DNA of 64,000 nt from a virus (IMGVR_UViG_3300042691_023046:1-64000), one strand, 5' to 3'; positions 24,845-33,029 are shown, counted from the first letter of the stretch. Program-made: numbers and translations. The notes: a model not told the origin generated them from the letters alone.

Positions 24845-27495
24845 ACTTCTGTTTCCTCATTTTTTATTTGTGTTGGTGAGTTTAATAATTTAATTGGTTT
24901 TGGTGTCCATGTAATTTCTCCATGTCTAACACTATAATTAGTTAATGGTATTTCTGTTTCTACTAATTCAAAACTATCTAATACAGGAATTACTTTTTCT
25001 TTACCTATATTTATATCTGGTTTATGATAAAAATTAATATTAACTTTTTTACCTTTTTCTTTTAAATAATTTACTACATGAGGTAAACTATCTTCATTAA
25101 TTTTTACATATCTAACTAATTCAGCATTTTTAAAATAATTATCAATATAATCAATTTTTTCTTTGATTATAGGATTTATTTCTATTTTTAATATTTCTGT
25201 ATTAGATTTGTATAAACTAATAAGTTCTCTAAGAGTTTTTTCTATACTACTAGGATATTGTTCTTTAAATTTATATATTTCTTCATAAACTGTTGAAAGA
25301 TAATAATTAAATTCTTTTATTTCATCTGCTTCTAAATTAAAAGCATGGTTATTTTTTATTTCTACACTTGTGAAGAAATTTTGTATTACTTTTAAGTCCA
25401 TAATTTGTGATACATGATAAATGTTTTTAGTTTTTGTTTTAAGTAATGATTTTAAATTGTTTTTAGCTATTTGATAAACTCTAATAATTTGATGATTTAC
25501 ATTAATACATCTATATGCAGTTCTATCATACCAATCTTTATATTTTTCTTTTTTATAAGGTTCATATTCTTTTATTATTTCTGTAAATAATTCTAAACCT
25601 TTTCTATCTTCTTGAAAACCATAAACTATAATACCATCAAATTTATCTGTTAATTTTGTTTTATCTTTTAACTGATGTTTAGAAGTATAAGGTACAAAAT
25701 GTAAATCATATCTATCATTTAATATCATATCTTTAACAGAAATAACTCTTTCTAATCTAGTTGATTTATTAGCTATATAAGCTTCTTTAGCAATAGCTTT
25801 TTGTTCATCTAACCATGTTTGAGGAATTTCAAATGTTTCAAAATCTTTAACATTTAATGTTTTAAATAATTCTTCTGTAATAATACGTTTGTATTCATAA
25901 ACAACTTTAGCTGTACCTAATGGGTAAGATTCATAAATATTATGTCTTTTTTCTACTGTATCACTATATGATTGTTTTTTCCAATATCTAGTTTCATCAT
26001 TAAAAACAATTGAATTATCTGTTATTTTATGTATTCCTAAATTATTGCAAAAGTTTTCATATAATATAGTATTATATTGGTGTTTAGTTTTATCTTCATT
26101 AGATTTTTTATGTATAAAACCTTTATAATCATCTTGCAAAAATACAGCATTTTTTACATATTTTTTAAAATCAAGTGTTAATTCTTTATTTTTATTTTTA
26201 AAAAATTGAAATTCATTTTTATTAATTTTTAAAATACTAGCTTCTGATTGTTTTTCTCTACAATCTTCTAATCTTATTCTTCTAGGAGTAATAAACCAAA
26301 AAGGATTTACTCCCTTTTTTAATTTAATTGGTAAATGAGCAATAGGTTTATAAGTAATAGGATTTAAATGATATTTTTGTTTATCATTTATTAAAATACT
26401 TGTTAAAGCAGTTATATTTAAATTTTCAAAATTTGGTAATTTTAAATAATGATAAGGACTATCTTCAAATTTCTTTTTTTTATCAGTATATTCAAATAAA
26501 TCTTCTATTGGTTGTTGTTGCTCATTATATTTATCTACTAATTCTTGTAAAGCTAAATCAATTCTTTCATTAATTAATTTTTTAGCATCATCTGAATATT
26601 CAATAAATTCTCTAGTCATACCAACCATTAATTCACCTATTTCAAATTTAATACCAATTGGTATATTAATAGGTTCTCTACCTATTATTCTCCAATCAAC
26701 TGTATAACAAACTTTTCCAAGTATTAAATGTATATCTTCTGCATATTGTTTATTTGTTTTATATTTAAAATAAGTTCCTTCTATAATTTTTGAATTATTA
26801 AAACTTGCAGCATGATTTCTACTATTATAAGTTTTAAAATCAAATACAACATTATCAAAAAAACATAATTCACTTAAAGCTGTTTTAGCTATTAAATCAT
26901 CTTCTTCAATATATCTTTTACTCCAACCAGAATAATTAGCATTTTCTACTTTTTCAGTTTTTAAATATATTTTAACTGTAGTACCAGAATGTTCATCAAT
27001 TGGTTCATTTATAATAACAGGTGATATAACAGGTAATTCTGATGTTTCACAATAAATAAGATAATCATTTAATAAACCATCTTTTACTGTTCTTAACTGC
27101 ATTTGTTTTTGATAACCTAGTCCACTTTTACTTCCTATACCAAATCCTCCTATAGCATCATTCGTTTGTTCTTTTGTACTATCTAATAAACTACTAAATA
27201 TTTTCTTCACAAACTCATAAGACATTCCTACACCTTTATCAATAAAAGCTATAAATATTCCTCCATCATCTTCATCAATTTGAACTATAACTGGTTCTGT
27301 TGAATTTATCTCTTTATGAGCATCCCAAGCATTACTTGTATATTCCCTAATAAACGAACTTCTTATTGATTTATAACTTCCTAATAATAAACTAAATAAT
27401 TTACTTGTATTTTTAGTGTTTACAGTCATTTTTATTTCATCATCTGCTGAAATATTACCTGCTGTTTCTAATAAAACTTCTGTTTTTATTATCAT
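24832..27495 (-). CDS. rIIA-like GHKL ATPase
   Basis: 887 aa. The N-terminal GHKL (Hsp90/MutL/gyrase-type) ATPase has an N-box SSFIREYTSNAWDAHKE, a G1 box AFIDKGVGMSY and a G2 box IGGFGIGSKSGLGY. The next segment (QKQMQLRTVKDG) and large C-terminal helical region resemble T4 rIIA. rIIA proteins are membrane-associated and affect exclusion by prophages and lysis timing; their mechanism is unknown. No rIIB partner was recognised among the neighbours. This is the largest gene of the leftward block. Confidence 0.82.
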   Translation of the reverse strand: MIIKTEVLLETAGNISADDEIKMTVNTKNTSKLFSLLLGSYKSIRSSFIREYTSNAWDAHKEINSTEPVIVQIDEDDGGIFIAFIDKGVGMSYEFVKKIFSSLLDSTKEQTNDAIGGFGIGSKSGLGYQKQMQLRTVKDGLLNDYLIYCETSELPVISPVIINEPIDEHSGTTVKIYLKTEKVENANYSGWSKRYIEEDDLIAKTALSELCFFDNVVFDFKTYNSRNHAASFNNSKIIEGTYFKYKTNKQYAEDIHLILGKVCYTVDWRIIGREPINIPIGIKFEIGELMVGMTREFIEYSDDAKKLINERIDLALQELVDKYNEQQQPIEDLFEYTDKKKKFEDSPYHYLKLPNFENLNITALTSILINDKQKYHLNPITYKPIAHLPIKLKKGVNPFWFITPRRIRLEDCREKQSEASILKINKNEFQFFKNKNKELTLDFKKYVKNAVFLQDDYKGFIHKKSNEDKTKHQYNTILYENFCNNLGIHKITDNSIVFNDETRYWKKQSYSDTVEKRHNIYESYPLGTAKVVYEYKRIITEELFKTLNVKDFETFEIPQTWLDEQKAIAKEAYIANKSTRLERVISVKDMILNDRYDLHFVPYTSKHQLKDKTKLTDKFDGIIVYGFQEDRKGLELFTEIIKEYEPYKKEKYKDWYDRTAYRCINVNHQIIRVYQIAKNNLKSLLKTKTKNIYHVSQIMDLKVIQNFFTSVEIKNNHAFNLEADEIKEFNYYLSTVYEEIYKFKEQYPSSIEKTLRELISLYKSNTEILKIEINPIIKEKIDYIDNYFKNAELVRYVKINEDSLPHVVNYLKEKGKKVNINFYHKPDINIGKEKVIPVLDSFELVETEIPLTNYSVRHGEITWTPKPIKLLNSPTQIKNEETEVCLT

Positions 27496-27794
27496 TCTAT
27501 TTCTCCTAATTCTTTAAGTAATTTTTTAGTATCTTTTGCGTGTATGTTTATACTAACATCTAAATCATCTAATTCAATAAACATTTTTAAAGCTTCTACT
27601 AATTTTTCATAATTATTACAAGCATGTACTATAAATTCAATATCTTGTCTTGTGTGGTCAATTAAATCTTCATCAGTATAATCTTCAACTACAGTTATAT
27701 TTTTTGTATTATCAATAATTTGAAATAATAACGGTGTTTCATCTGTATTATTTACCCAATCAAACGGTAATTCACTTTTTGGTCTAATTTTCAT
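27492..27794 (-). CDS. Hypothetical protein, 100 aa
   Basis: Starts KIRPKSELPFDWVN, contains an acidic middle (VVEDYTDEDLIDHTRQDIEF) and helical C-terminus. Its stop overlaps the rIIA-like start by 4 bases. No family recognised. Confidence 0.7.
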   Translation of the reverse strand: MKIRPKSELPFDWVNNTDETPLLFQIIDNTKNITVVEDYTDEDLIDHTRQDIEFIVHACNNYEKLVEALKMFIELDDLDVSINIHAKDTKKLLKELGEIE

Positions 27795-27824
27795 AATAGC
27801 TATATTTTTTAATTTTAAATAAAA

Positions 27825-27858
27825 AAAACTCTATTAATATTGCTATTAATAGAGTTTT
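27825..27858 (-). terminator. Intrinsic terminator
   Basis: 15-bp perfect stem (27825-27839 with 27844-27858, loop TTGC), T-run in the leftward direction. Separates the 27882-29341 genes from the rIIA operon. Confidence 0.9.
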
Positions 27859-27881
27859 ACTAATCAACATTTATTTATTTA

Positions 27882-28322
27882 TTATGAAATAGCTTCTATT
27901 TTTTGTTTTAAATTAGAAATAATTTCTTCAACATTTCTAGTTTCACTATCAATAGTAGTTAAATATAATTTTTTATTTTCTTCTAATTTTTTAATTGTTT
28001 GTTGACAATTATCAATATTATCCCAATAAATATCAGAAAAATTATTCATAGCATCATTAGTTTCTACATCTTTTAAAGTTACTTTTGCATAAGCATCTTC
28101 TAATGCTTGTTCAGCATCTTCAATTTGCTCGTCTAAAGTTTCTATATTATCTCTAATTTCTGCTACAAACTTTTCTAAATTTTTAGTATTAGTTATAATT
28201 GATTTTTGTAACATTTTTACTTGTTTTTCTAAAAAACTTTCTATTTTACCTGCTTCATCTAATTTTAAAATAGATAAAATTTTATCTTTTAAACTTCTAA
28301 TTGTTATTGCTGTATTTTTCAT
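27882..28322 (-). CDS. Coiled-coil protein, 146 aa
   Basis: Almost entirely helical. Heptad regions from about residue 25 to 140 (EKFVAEIRDNIETLDEQIED; NCQQTIKKLEENKKLYLTTI). Function unknown. Followed by a strong terminator. Start overlaps the upstream gene by 26 bases. Confidence 0.75.
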   Translation of the reverse strand: MKNTAITIRSLKDKILSILKLDEAGKIESFLEKQVKMLQKSIITNTKNLEKFVAEIRDNIETLDEQIEDAEQALEDAYAKVTLKDVETNDAMNNFSDIYWDNIDNCQQTIKKLEENKKLYLTTIDSETRNVEEIISNLKQKIEAIS

Positions 28323-28599
28323 TTCTTTGTTGTTTAATCATTTTTAATTGATAAGCTTGTTCAGCATCATTTATCATTCTATTTACAAGACTATTATGTA
28401 TTTCATAATCTTTAATATAATGATTTAAGTTTATGTTTATAATAAAACATTTATGATATGTTTCTACATTAATTGTTTCACCAAAAAAGATATATTTTTT
28501 CTTTTGTGTAATAATTTTGTCATAAAATATAGTTAAATTATGAATTAAATCTACACTATAATAGTACTTATTGTTTTTTATAAATAAAGGTGTTTTCAT
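28297..28599 (-). CDS. Hypothetical protein, 100 aa
   Basis: Begins MKTPLFIKNNKYYYSVDLIH, with strands (KYIFFGETINVETYHKCFI) and a helical basic C-terminus. No known family. Overlaps the upstream gene by 1 base (TAATG arrangement). Confidence 0.7.
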   Translation of the reverse strand: MKTPLFIKNNKYYYSVDLIHNLTIFYDKIITQKKKYIFFGETINVETYHKCFIININLNHYIKDYEIHNSLVNRMINDAEQAYQLKMIKQQRNEKYSNNN

Positions 28600-29099
28600 T
28601 ATTCACTTGAATTATATAATTGTTCAACTTCTTTTAAAGTATTGTATAATCTACTTTCTTCATCCATAAAAGGAGCAAGTTTATTTTTTGCAGTAGTTAA
28701 TTTACTAATCATAGAAGAATGTGTAATAACTTTAATTCTTAATTTTAAATCAACAATTATATCTCTTATTAATATATTTTGATTGTTTTTAAGTTCTATA
28801 AAACCTGTTTTAAACATTAATTGACTATTATGTAATACATTATTATAAATATTTTCATAATGTGCTAATGCTCTATATAACCAAGATATATCAGTACAAA
28901 CACTAATATTAACAGTATTTTGTGTTGTTTCAAAATTTGTTATAGCACTACAAATATATTTTATTTCTGGTGGTAAACCTAAAGATGCTAATTTTTCATC
29001 TATTTTTTCTATTTCTAATTTAATAGCATTTTGCATTTGTTTTTTACTACTAGACTTTTTAATAGATATTTTACTTTCTTTTTTTACAATGTTTGTCAT
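28599..29099 (-). CDS. Hypothetical helical protein, 166 aa
   Basis: A Lys/Ser-rich N-terminus (VKKESKISIKKSSSKKQMQN) followed by alternating helices (TNFETTQNTVNISVCTDISW). No recognised domain; may bind nucleic acid through the basic tail. First of three overlapping genes ending at the terminator 27825. Confidence 0.72.
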   Translation of the reverse strand: MTNIVKKESKISIKKSSSKKQMQNAIKLEIEKIDEKLASLGLPPEIKYICSAITNFETTQNTVNISVCTDISWLYRALAHYENIYNNVLHNSQLMFKTGFIELKNNQNILIRDIIVDLKLRIKVITHSSMISKLTTAKNKLAPFMDEESRLYNTLKEVEQLYNSSE

Positions 29100-29104
29100 A
29101 ATTT

Positions 29105-29197
29105 TTATTGTTTATTGTGATGATTATACCATGCTTTAAGTATTAAGTTTTTAACTATTTCGTAAATAATTATTGTTAGTATTATTATTTTTATCAT
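29105..29197 (-). CDS. Small membrane peptide, 30 aa
   Basis: MIKIIILTIIIYEIVKNLIL then a short polar tail ending NKQ. It has one predicted transmembrane helix. Too short to be certain, but it fills a gap in frame with A/T-rich sequence before the ATG. Confidence 0.4.
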   Translation of the reverse strand: MIKIIILTIIIYEIVKNLILKAWYNHHNKQ

Positions 29198-29200
29198 AAT

Positions 29201-29341
29201 TTAATTTTTTTTTGAAAATATACCAAAATAATAAGCTTCTACTCTAGGTTTATAAATTTTTCTTTTACTATATAAATGTCTTTGATACCAATATTGTTTA
29301 CATTGTATTAATCTAATTGTTTGATTTCTATTTAAATTCAT
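29201..29341 (-). CDS. Small basic peptide, 46 aa
   Basis: MNLNRNQTIRLIQCKQYWYQ then RHLYSKRKIYKPRVEAYYFG, ending KKN. Strongly basic and aromatic. Occupies the space between the tRNA region and the 29.1 kb genes, with an A-rich sequence before the ATG. Unknown function. Confidence 0.5.
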   Translation of the reverse strand: MNLNRNQTIRLIQCKQYWYQRHLYSKRKIYKPRVEAYYFGIFSKKN

Positions 29342-29364
29342 GATTTTGTTTATTTATTTTTTAA

Positions 29365-29388
29365 AAAGAGTATCTGTATCTACTCTTT
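29365..29388 (-). terminator. Probable terminator of the tRNA transcript
   Basis: 8-bp stem AAAGAGTA/TACTCTTT (29365-29372 with 29381-29388), followed leftward by T-rich sequence. It lies downstream of the tRNA-like gene. Confidence 0.65.
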
Positions 29389-29446
29389 ATTCACAATTTA
29401 CTCAATACAGTGAGATTAAAACAATTAAGTACCACCTTAATTTTGA

Positions 29447-29548
29447 AAAGATTATAGGATTCGAACCTATGGACATAAATATATTGAATATCTAGTTTCA
29501 TATTTATATCTATTCTAGTTTAACATTTAACCATTCTGCCAAATCTTT
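29447..29548 (-). tRNA. Divergent tRNA with insertion in the anticodon region
   Basis: Reading the - strand: a 7-bp acceptor stem (29542-29548 with 29447-29453), a perfect T-arm with loop TTCGAAT (stem 29454-29458/29466-29470) and a plausible D-arm with GGTTAAAT. The body is about 102 nt, longer than a normal tRNA. In the anticodon/variable region the sequence AAACTAGA occurs twice, 24 bases apart. It therefore looks like a class II (Ser/Leu-type) tRNA with an inserted or duplicated stretch. I cannot assign the anticodon. Confidence 0.6.
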
Positions 29549-29555
29549 TCTTTTA

Positions 29556-29644
29556 TTAATTAATAAAGAATCAATGAATAGGAAAAGTCTATTAACCCAT
29601 TGCTGCTATTCAATATATTTGCAGTTCTATCTTTATTAAATTAA
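29556..29644 (-). ncRNA. Structured RNA element beside the tRNA
   Basis: Protein-free sequence closed by a 14-bp stem with one bulge (29556-29569 with 29630-29644). It contains two internal hairpins: AATAG/CTATT with a 7-nt loop (29577-29581/29589-29593) and CTGC/GCAG (29603-29606/29621-29624). The cloverleaf-like layout could be another degenerate tRNA or a small RNA. The rest of the 29342-29739 gap holds a 7-bp hairpin near 29425-29444 and nothing else I can name. Confidence 0.45.
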
Positions 29645-29739
29645 TATTTTAAATAACAAGCATTAATGTACTACGTTTAACATTTAAGTTTACTTCTTCC
29701 ATATATTTACTACTTTATCTCTTATTATTTAATTTTTTA

Positions 29740-30348
29740 TTAGTAACTAGCAGTAGTGAAATCTTTCACTTCTTCTTTAGTAGGTTCATTAGCTAATTGT
29801 AATGGTGTACCTACACTTCTATCAGCTTTAAATTTAGCTGCATCTAATTCAGTTACTTTTGTAATACTGGCTGCACTATCATAAGTCCATTCTACACTTC
29901 TGTACACTGGTAAACCTCCTACTAATATATTTTCATTAGTTGATGGGTTTAATTTAGGTTGTGAAACACCTTTACTACCATCTTTATTTATCCATGTTCT
30001 AGGTTCAAAAGATTCCATTTCTTTTAAATTAACATGAATTTCTTGTTCTGCTATATTGGTAAATATTTCATCTGCTGTCGTTCCTACTTCAAAATTTACT
30101 AATTCAGTTTTAAAGTTTTGCCACATTTTAATAATATGTGAGTTCCAACCTAAAGCTAAACTCATTGGATTTTTATTACCATTGTCTGCACTTTGTACAA
30201 ACATTACACTTAAATAATCTGAATTTGATGTTTTATCAATAGCTGCTACAAAAGCATATCCACTATTTAATTCTTTTGCAAATTCTTTTTGAATTTCACT
30301 GTTTTTTGATTTTCCTGTAATTACTGTTTTTTCTGTTCCTGTTGTCAT
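29740..30348 (-). CDS. Hypothetical protein, 202 aa
   Basis: Starts MTTGTEKTVITGKSKNSEIQ. Beta/alpha mix with YAFVAAIDKTSNSDYLSVMF and a C-terminal segment SFEPRTWINKDGSKGVSQPK. Relatively even codon use and size suggest a moderately expressed protein; no domain identified. Flanked by T-rich gaps. Confidence 0.78.
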   Translation of the reverse strand: MTTGTEKTVITGKSKNSEIQKEFAKELNSGYAFVAAIDKTSNSDYLSVMFVQSADNGNKNPMSLALGWNSHIIKMWQNFKTELVNFEVGTTADEIFTNIAEQEIHVNLKEMESFEPRTWINKDGSKGVSQPKLNPSTNENILVGGLPVYRSVEWTYDSAASITKVTELDAAKFKADRSVGTPLQLANEPTKEEVKDFTTASY

Positions 30349-30393
30349 TTTGATTGTTTTTTGTTTTTATTTGTTACTTTATTTTATTTTACT

Positions 30394-31170
30394 TTATTTA
30401 TATGATTCTTTTAATTGTTTAATAATATTTGAACCATAACTATTTTCTACTAATTTTATAAATTCTATTACTGTAAATTTATCTTTTTTAATATTAATAT
30501 TATTATTTATACAAAAAGAATTTCTTCCCATATCACAACTTCCTGTTAATTTATAATGCCAATTATAATATTCAATAGCTTTATATTTTTTATTATTATT
30601 ATTAAAAAATTGTTTAAATTTTATAATTCTATCTGTAATAGGTAATTTTATTAATAATTTATTTTGTAATTGTTCAACAGCTTCTTTAATTGTGTTTCCA
30701 TGAGCAAATTCATTTTCTCCTTTAGCTATATAACAAGAAATTAAAGATAAATCTTCTTGTACTATAAAACCTTTAGCTATATTATTTTTAACAGATATAA
30801 TTATAGTTTGAATATTATCAATTAAATATATTTTTTGACTATTCAATGAAATTAATCTATCTCCATCTCCATATCCATCTCCATCTCCATATCCATTTTC
30901 ATATCCATTTTCATCTCCATATCCATTTTCATATCCATTTTCATTTCCATATCCATATCCATTTCCATATCCATCTCCATATCCATTTCCATATCCATTT
31001 CCATATCCATTTCCATTTCCATCTCCATATCCATTTCCATTTCCATCTCCATCTCCATATCCATTTCCATCTCCATCTCCATATCCATTTCCATCTCCAT
31101 CTCCATATCCATTTTCATTTCTACTTATATATGTAAAATTTCTTTTAATAAAACATTCTATTTTTTCCAT
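30394..31170 (-). CDS. Gly-X repeat protein of a gut-phage family
   Basis: 258 aa. A short head (EKIECFIKRNFTYISRNEN) is followed by about 85 residues alternating Gly with Tyr, Asp, Asn or Glu (residues 18-102, for example GYGDGDGNGYGDGDG). A conserved C-terminal part follows: KIYLIDNIQTII, AKGFIVQEDLSLISCYIAKG, FAHGNTIKEAVEQLQNKL, YYNWHYKLTGSCDMGR, KFTVIEFIKLVENSYGSNII. I recognise this combination from Bacteroidales phage proteins; the function is unknown. The repeat may form a disordered or amyloid-like segment. Start overlaps the DUF6948-like gene stop by 13 bases. Confidence 0.83.
   Translation of the reverse strand: MEKIECFIKRNFTYISRNENGYGDGDGNGYGDGDGNGYGDGDGNGNGYGDGNGNGYGNGYGNGYGDGYGNGYGYGNENGYENGYGDENGYENGYGDGDGYGDGDRLISLNSQKIYLIDNIQTIIISVKNNIAKGFIVQEDLSLISCYIAKGENEFAHGNTIKEAVEQLQNKLLIKLPITDRIIKFKQFFNNNNKKYKAIEYYNWHYKLTGSCDMGRNSFCINNNINIKKDKFTVIEFIKLVENSYGSNIIKQLKESYK
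30860..31119. repeat. Hexanucleotide tandem tract (CCAtNN)n inside a gene
   Basis: About 43 consecutive 6-bp units reading CCATAT, CCATCT, CCATTT or CCATTTTCAT-type on the + strand, equivalent to GGA plus (T/G/A)AT or GAA codons on the coding strand. Because the unit is 6 bp, gain or loss of units keeps the reading frame. It generates long spurious open frames on both strands here. Confidence 0.9.
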
Positions 31171-31463
31171 ATAGGCACATTTTCAATATTAATTATTGCT
31201 TTATCTGTACATGTAATAATTTGAATATAATTACTAATTGTAGCTTCTTTATTTACAACTGTAAATTGACATTCATTTGGATTTTTAACTCCTTCTTCTG
31301 CTATTTGCTCAATAGCATTTGCACCAGACCAATAATATAATTTTCTTACATTATTTAATTGAACTTCTAATTCATTTTTATTTACTAATGTACCAAAAAA
31401 TACTCCTGCTTTATCAGCTCTTACAATTACTTTTTTACCTATTTGATTATTTATTTTTGTCAT
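31158..31463 (-). CDS. DUF6948-like protein
   Basis: 101 aa. KKVIVRADKAGVFFGTLVNK, VRKLYYWSGANAIEQIAEEG, VKNPNECQFTVV and a final ENVPIWKK match the DUF6948 pattern I recall ('kViVR...AGVFf..l', 'aRrlwYW.GA.sl.qla.eG...P..c.f'). Function unknown; common in gut phages and conjugative elements. Coupled to the Gly-X repeat gene. Confidence 0.75.
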   Translation of the reverse strand: MTKINNQIGKKVIVRADKAGVFFGTLVNKNELEVQLNNVRKLYYWSGANAIEQIAEEGVKNPNECQFTVVNKEATISNYIQIITCTDKAIINIENVPIWKK

Positions 31464-31493
31464 AATTTTAATTATTATTTTTATTTAATTAAA

Positions 31494-31526
31494 AAAGCTA
31501 CTAATATATTATGTATTAGTAGCTTT
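31494..31526 (-). terminator. Intrinsic terminator
   Basis: 13-bp perfect stem (31494-31506 with 31514-31526, loop TATTATG) with T-run leftward. Ends the short transcript from the promoter at 31931-31960. Confidence 0.88.
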
Positions 31527-31531
31527 AATTT

Positions 31532-31687
31532 TTATTTTTTACAAGAAGCTTTCATTCTTTTTAATAATGTTTTATCTTCTGGTGTTTTTTGAAATATAGT
31601 TCTATCTATATTTACTTTATTTTGATTTATTTCAGCTTTAATAGCTGCATTGTATTGTGCTGCTTTTAATTTTTCTGCTTCTGTCAT
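31532..31687 (-). CDS. Small helical protein, 51 aa
   Basis: MTEAEKLKAAQYNAAIKAEI, then NQNKVNIDRTIFQKT...LLKRMKASCKK. Highly helical and basic at the C-terminus; stop lies just before the terminator stem. It overlaps the preceding zinc-ribbon gene by 50 bases. Codon pattern and composition look real; function unknown. Confidence 0.6.
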   Translation of the reverse strand: MTEAEKLKAAQYNAAIKAEINQNKVNIDRTIFQKTPEDKTLLKRMKASCKK

Positions 31688-31898
31688 TTTGATTAATTGG
31701 TTTTAATTGTTTTATTTGTTCTAATGATAATAGTTTAAATCCTTCTCTTTTACCTAAAAAATCACATGAAATACACGCAACAGTTTTTATACTATTGTAT
31801 TTTTCATATTCATGTAATTGGTCAAAAAGTAAATTACTACAATGTGGACAAGCCAACATATTGTAGTGTAATGTTTTGTTAATTAACTCGTTTCTCAT
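31638..31898 (-). CDS. Zinc-ribbon protein, 86 aa
   Basis: CPHCSNLLFDQ (residues 17-20 Cys pair) and CISCDFLGKREG (residues 41-45) form a CxxC...CxxC zinc ribbon. The C-terminal part is basic. Probably a small nucleic-acid-binding or regulatory protein. It has its own promoter upstream and forms a two-gene unit with the 51-aa gene. Confidence 0.75.
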   Translation of the reverse strand: MRNELINKTLHYNMLACPHCSNLLFDQLHEYEKYNSIKTVACISCDFLGKREGFKLLSLEQIKQLKPINQNDRSRKIKSSTIQCSY

Positions 31899-31930
31899 TG
31901 TATTATTCTCCTTTCTTTATTTTAGTACTA

Positions 31931-31960
31931 CAAATGTACTACTTTATTTATATAATACAA
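31931..31960 (-). promoter_or_regulatory. Bacteroidota-type promoter
   Basis: On the - strand TTG (31958-31960), 19 bases, TACATTTG (31931-31938). The predicted transcript starts about 25 bases before the ATG at 31898. The sequence GTACATTTGTAGTAC around the -7 box is also a partial inverted repeat (GTAC...GTAC). Confidence 0.75.
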
Positions 31961-31989
31961 GTAAATTTTATTTATTTAACAAAAATAAG

Positions 31990-32208
31990 CTAACATTGAC
32001 TACCTTTACCATGTAAATCTATCCAATAATTATTTTTATTTACATATTGTCTTATAAAATGTACACTTAATACTGCTAATCCTATTCCATCTAAAGAGAG
32101 AAGAATCAGAAATATATAAACTGGTCTTACATTAAAACAAATTGACATTAAAGTAAAAAATTGTAATATAAAAATTAAAAAGATTACTATTTTAATTGAT
32201 TGTTTCAT
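31990..32208 (-). CDS. Small membrane protein, 72 aa
   Basis: Two predicted transmembrane segments (IKIVIFLIFILQFFTLMSI and VYIFLILLSLDGIGLAVLSV), ending with a short polar tail. Precedes a second membrane protein at one base. Function unknown. Confidence 0.72.
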   Translation of the reverse strand: MKQSIKIVIFLIFILQFFTLMSICFNVRPVYIFLILLSLDGIGLAVLSVHFIRQYVNKNNYWIDLHGKGSQC

Positions 32209-32209
32209 T

Positions 32210-32716
32210 TTATTTCCAATTAATTTTAGGACAATTATTATTATACCAAGATTTAGTATAATTTATTACAATATTATTAGAAGTTTTTTCTTTTATAGTT
32301 TTACTTACATCTATTATTTTATCTGCTGTTTTATATTTTGACCAATAATAACTTATAATTACAAATAAAGCTATAAATATAATTACTTCACTACATATAA
32401 CAGCATTGTTATCATAACTGTAAGAATTAAGTAAATATAATACAAAATTATATAAACACCACATTACAAATATTATTCCTGCTGTAAGTATATAACCAGC
32501 TATTCCTAAACCTGTTCTACCAGTATCTATTTTATCATAGTCTTTTTTTACAAACATACTATATATATTAACTGGTATTCTAAAAATAACATTTGGTATA
32601 AATAATAATATTGCTACTACTAATTTCCAAAATAAAGGACATAAGTTATTTGGTACTTTTTCTGAATATGTATAGTACCATAACCATACATACCATGAGT
32701 TTAATTTTAATTCCAT
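32210..32716 (-). CDS. Multi-pass membrane protein, 168 aa
   Basis: About four transmembrane helices (LFWKLVVAILLFIPNVIF; GIAGYILTAGIIFVMWCLYN; VLYLLNSYSY; VIIFIALFVIISYYW) and a cytoplasmic basic tail. With the 72-aa gene it suggests a membrane-modifying early pair. No family recognised. Confidence 0.75.
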   Translation of the reverse strand: MELKLNSWYVWLWYYTYSEKVPNNLCPLFWKLVVAILLFIPNVIFRIPVNIYSMFVKKDYDKIDTGRTGLGIAGYILTAGIIFVMWCLYNFVLYLLNSYSYDNNAVICSEVIIFIALFVIISYYWSKYKTADKIIDVSKTIKEKTSNNIVINYTKSWYNNNCPKINWK

Positions 32717-32719
32717 AAT

Positions 32720-33000
32720 TTATTTAAATTTTAAAAAGTTTAACATTCTTGTTAATTTACTTATTTTTTGTGTTTGTTTTCTTTTAGCTTTTTTACTTCT
32801 CCATTTAGCTAATTTTTTAAAATAACCTTTATCACTTTTAAATTGGCTTTTAGGATAATTTTCTCCTGATTTAATACCAGTTCTAAATTCTTTATCTTCT
32901 GTAATACTAATATCTGTTTGTATTACTTCTGTAAAAGCTTTACCTGTTTTTTGTTAATACCTAATCTATGGATAGTAACATTTGTTTGTTGGGTTGTCAT
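32720..33000 (-). pseudogene. Small basic protein interrupted by a -1 frameshift
   Basis: From ATG at 33000: MTTQQTNVTIHRLGINKK, then an A6 run (+ strand T6 at 32947-32952) after which the zero frame stops quickly. One base back it reads TGKAFTEVIQTDISITEDKE, then FRTGIKSGENYPKSQFKSDK and a very basic tail, to a stop at 32720. Together about 92 aa of consistent composition. It is either a lesion, a sequencing indel or a slip site. Confidence 0.5.
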
Positions 33001-33029
33001 AATTGTTTTATTTAAATTGTTAATTACTA

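Noticed and set aside
27882-28322. rIIB assignment for the coiled-coil gene near rIIA
   Set aside because: It is half the usual length, shows no rIIB-like motif, and is separated from rIIA by a terminator.
30860-31119. Tandem repeat considered as a CRISPR array
   Set aside because: Units are 6 bp with no spacers and encode a protein repeat; no cas genes.
30846-31136. Long open frames on both strands with His/Leu or Met/Asp/Glu repeats
   Set aside because: They are by-products of the 6-bp repeat tract inside the Gly-X repeat gene; only the - frame that continues into the conserved C-terminal domain is supported.
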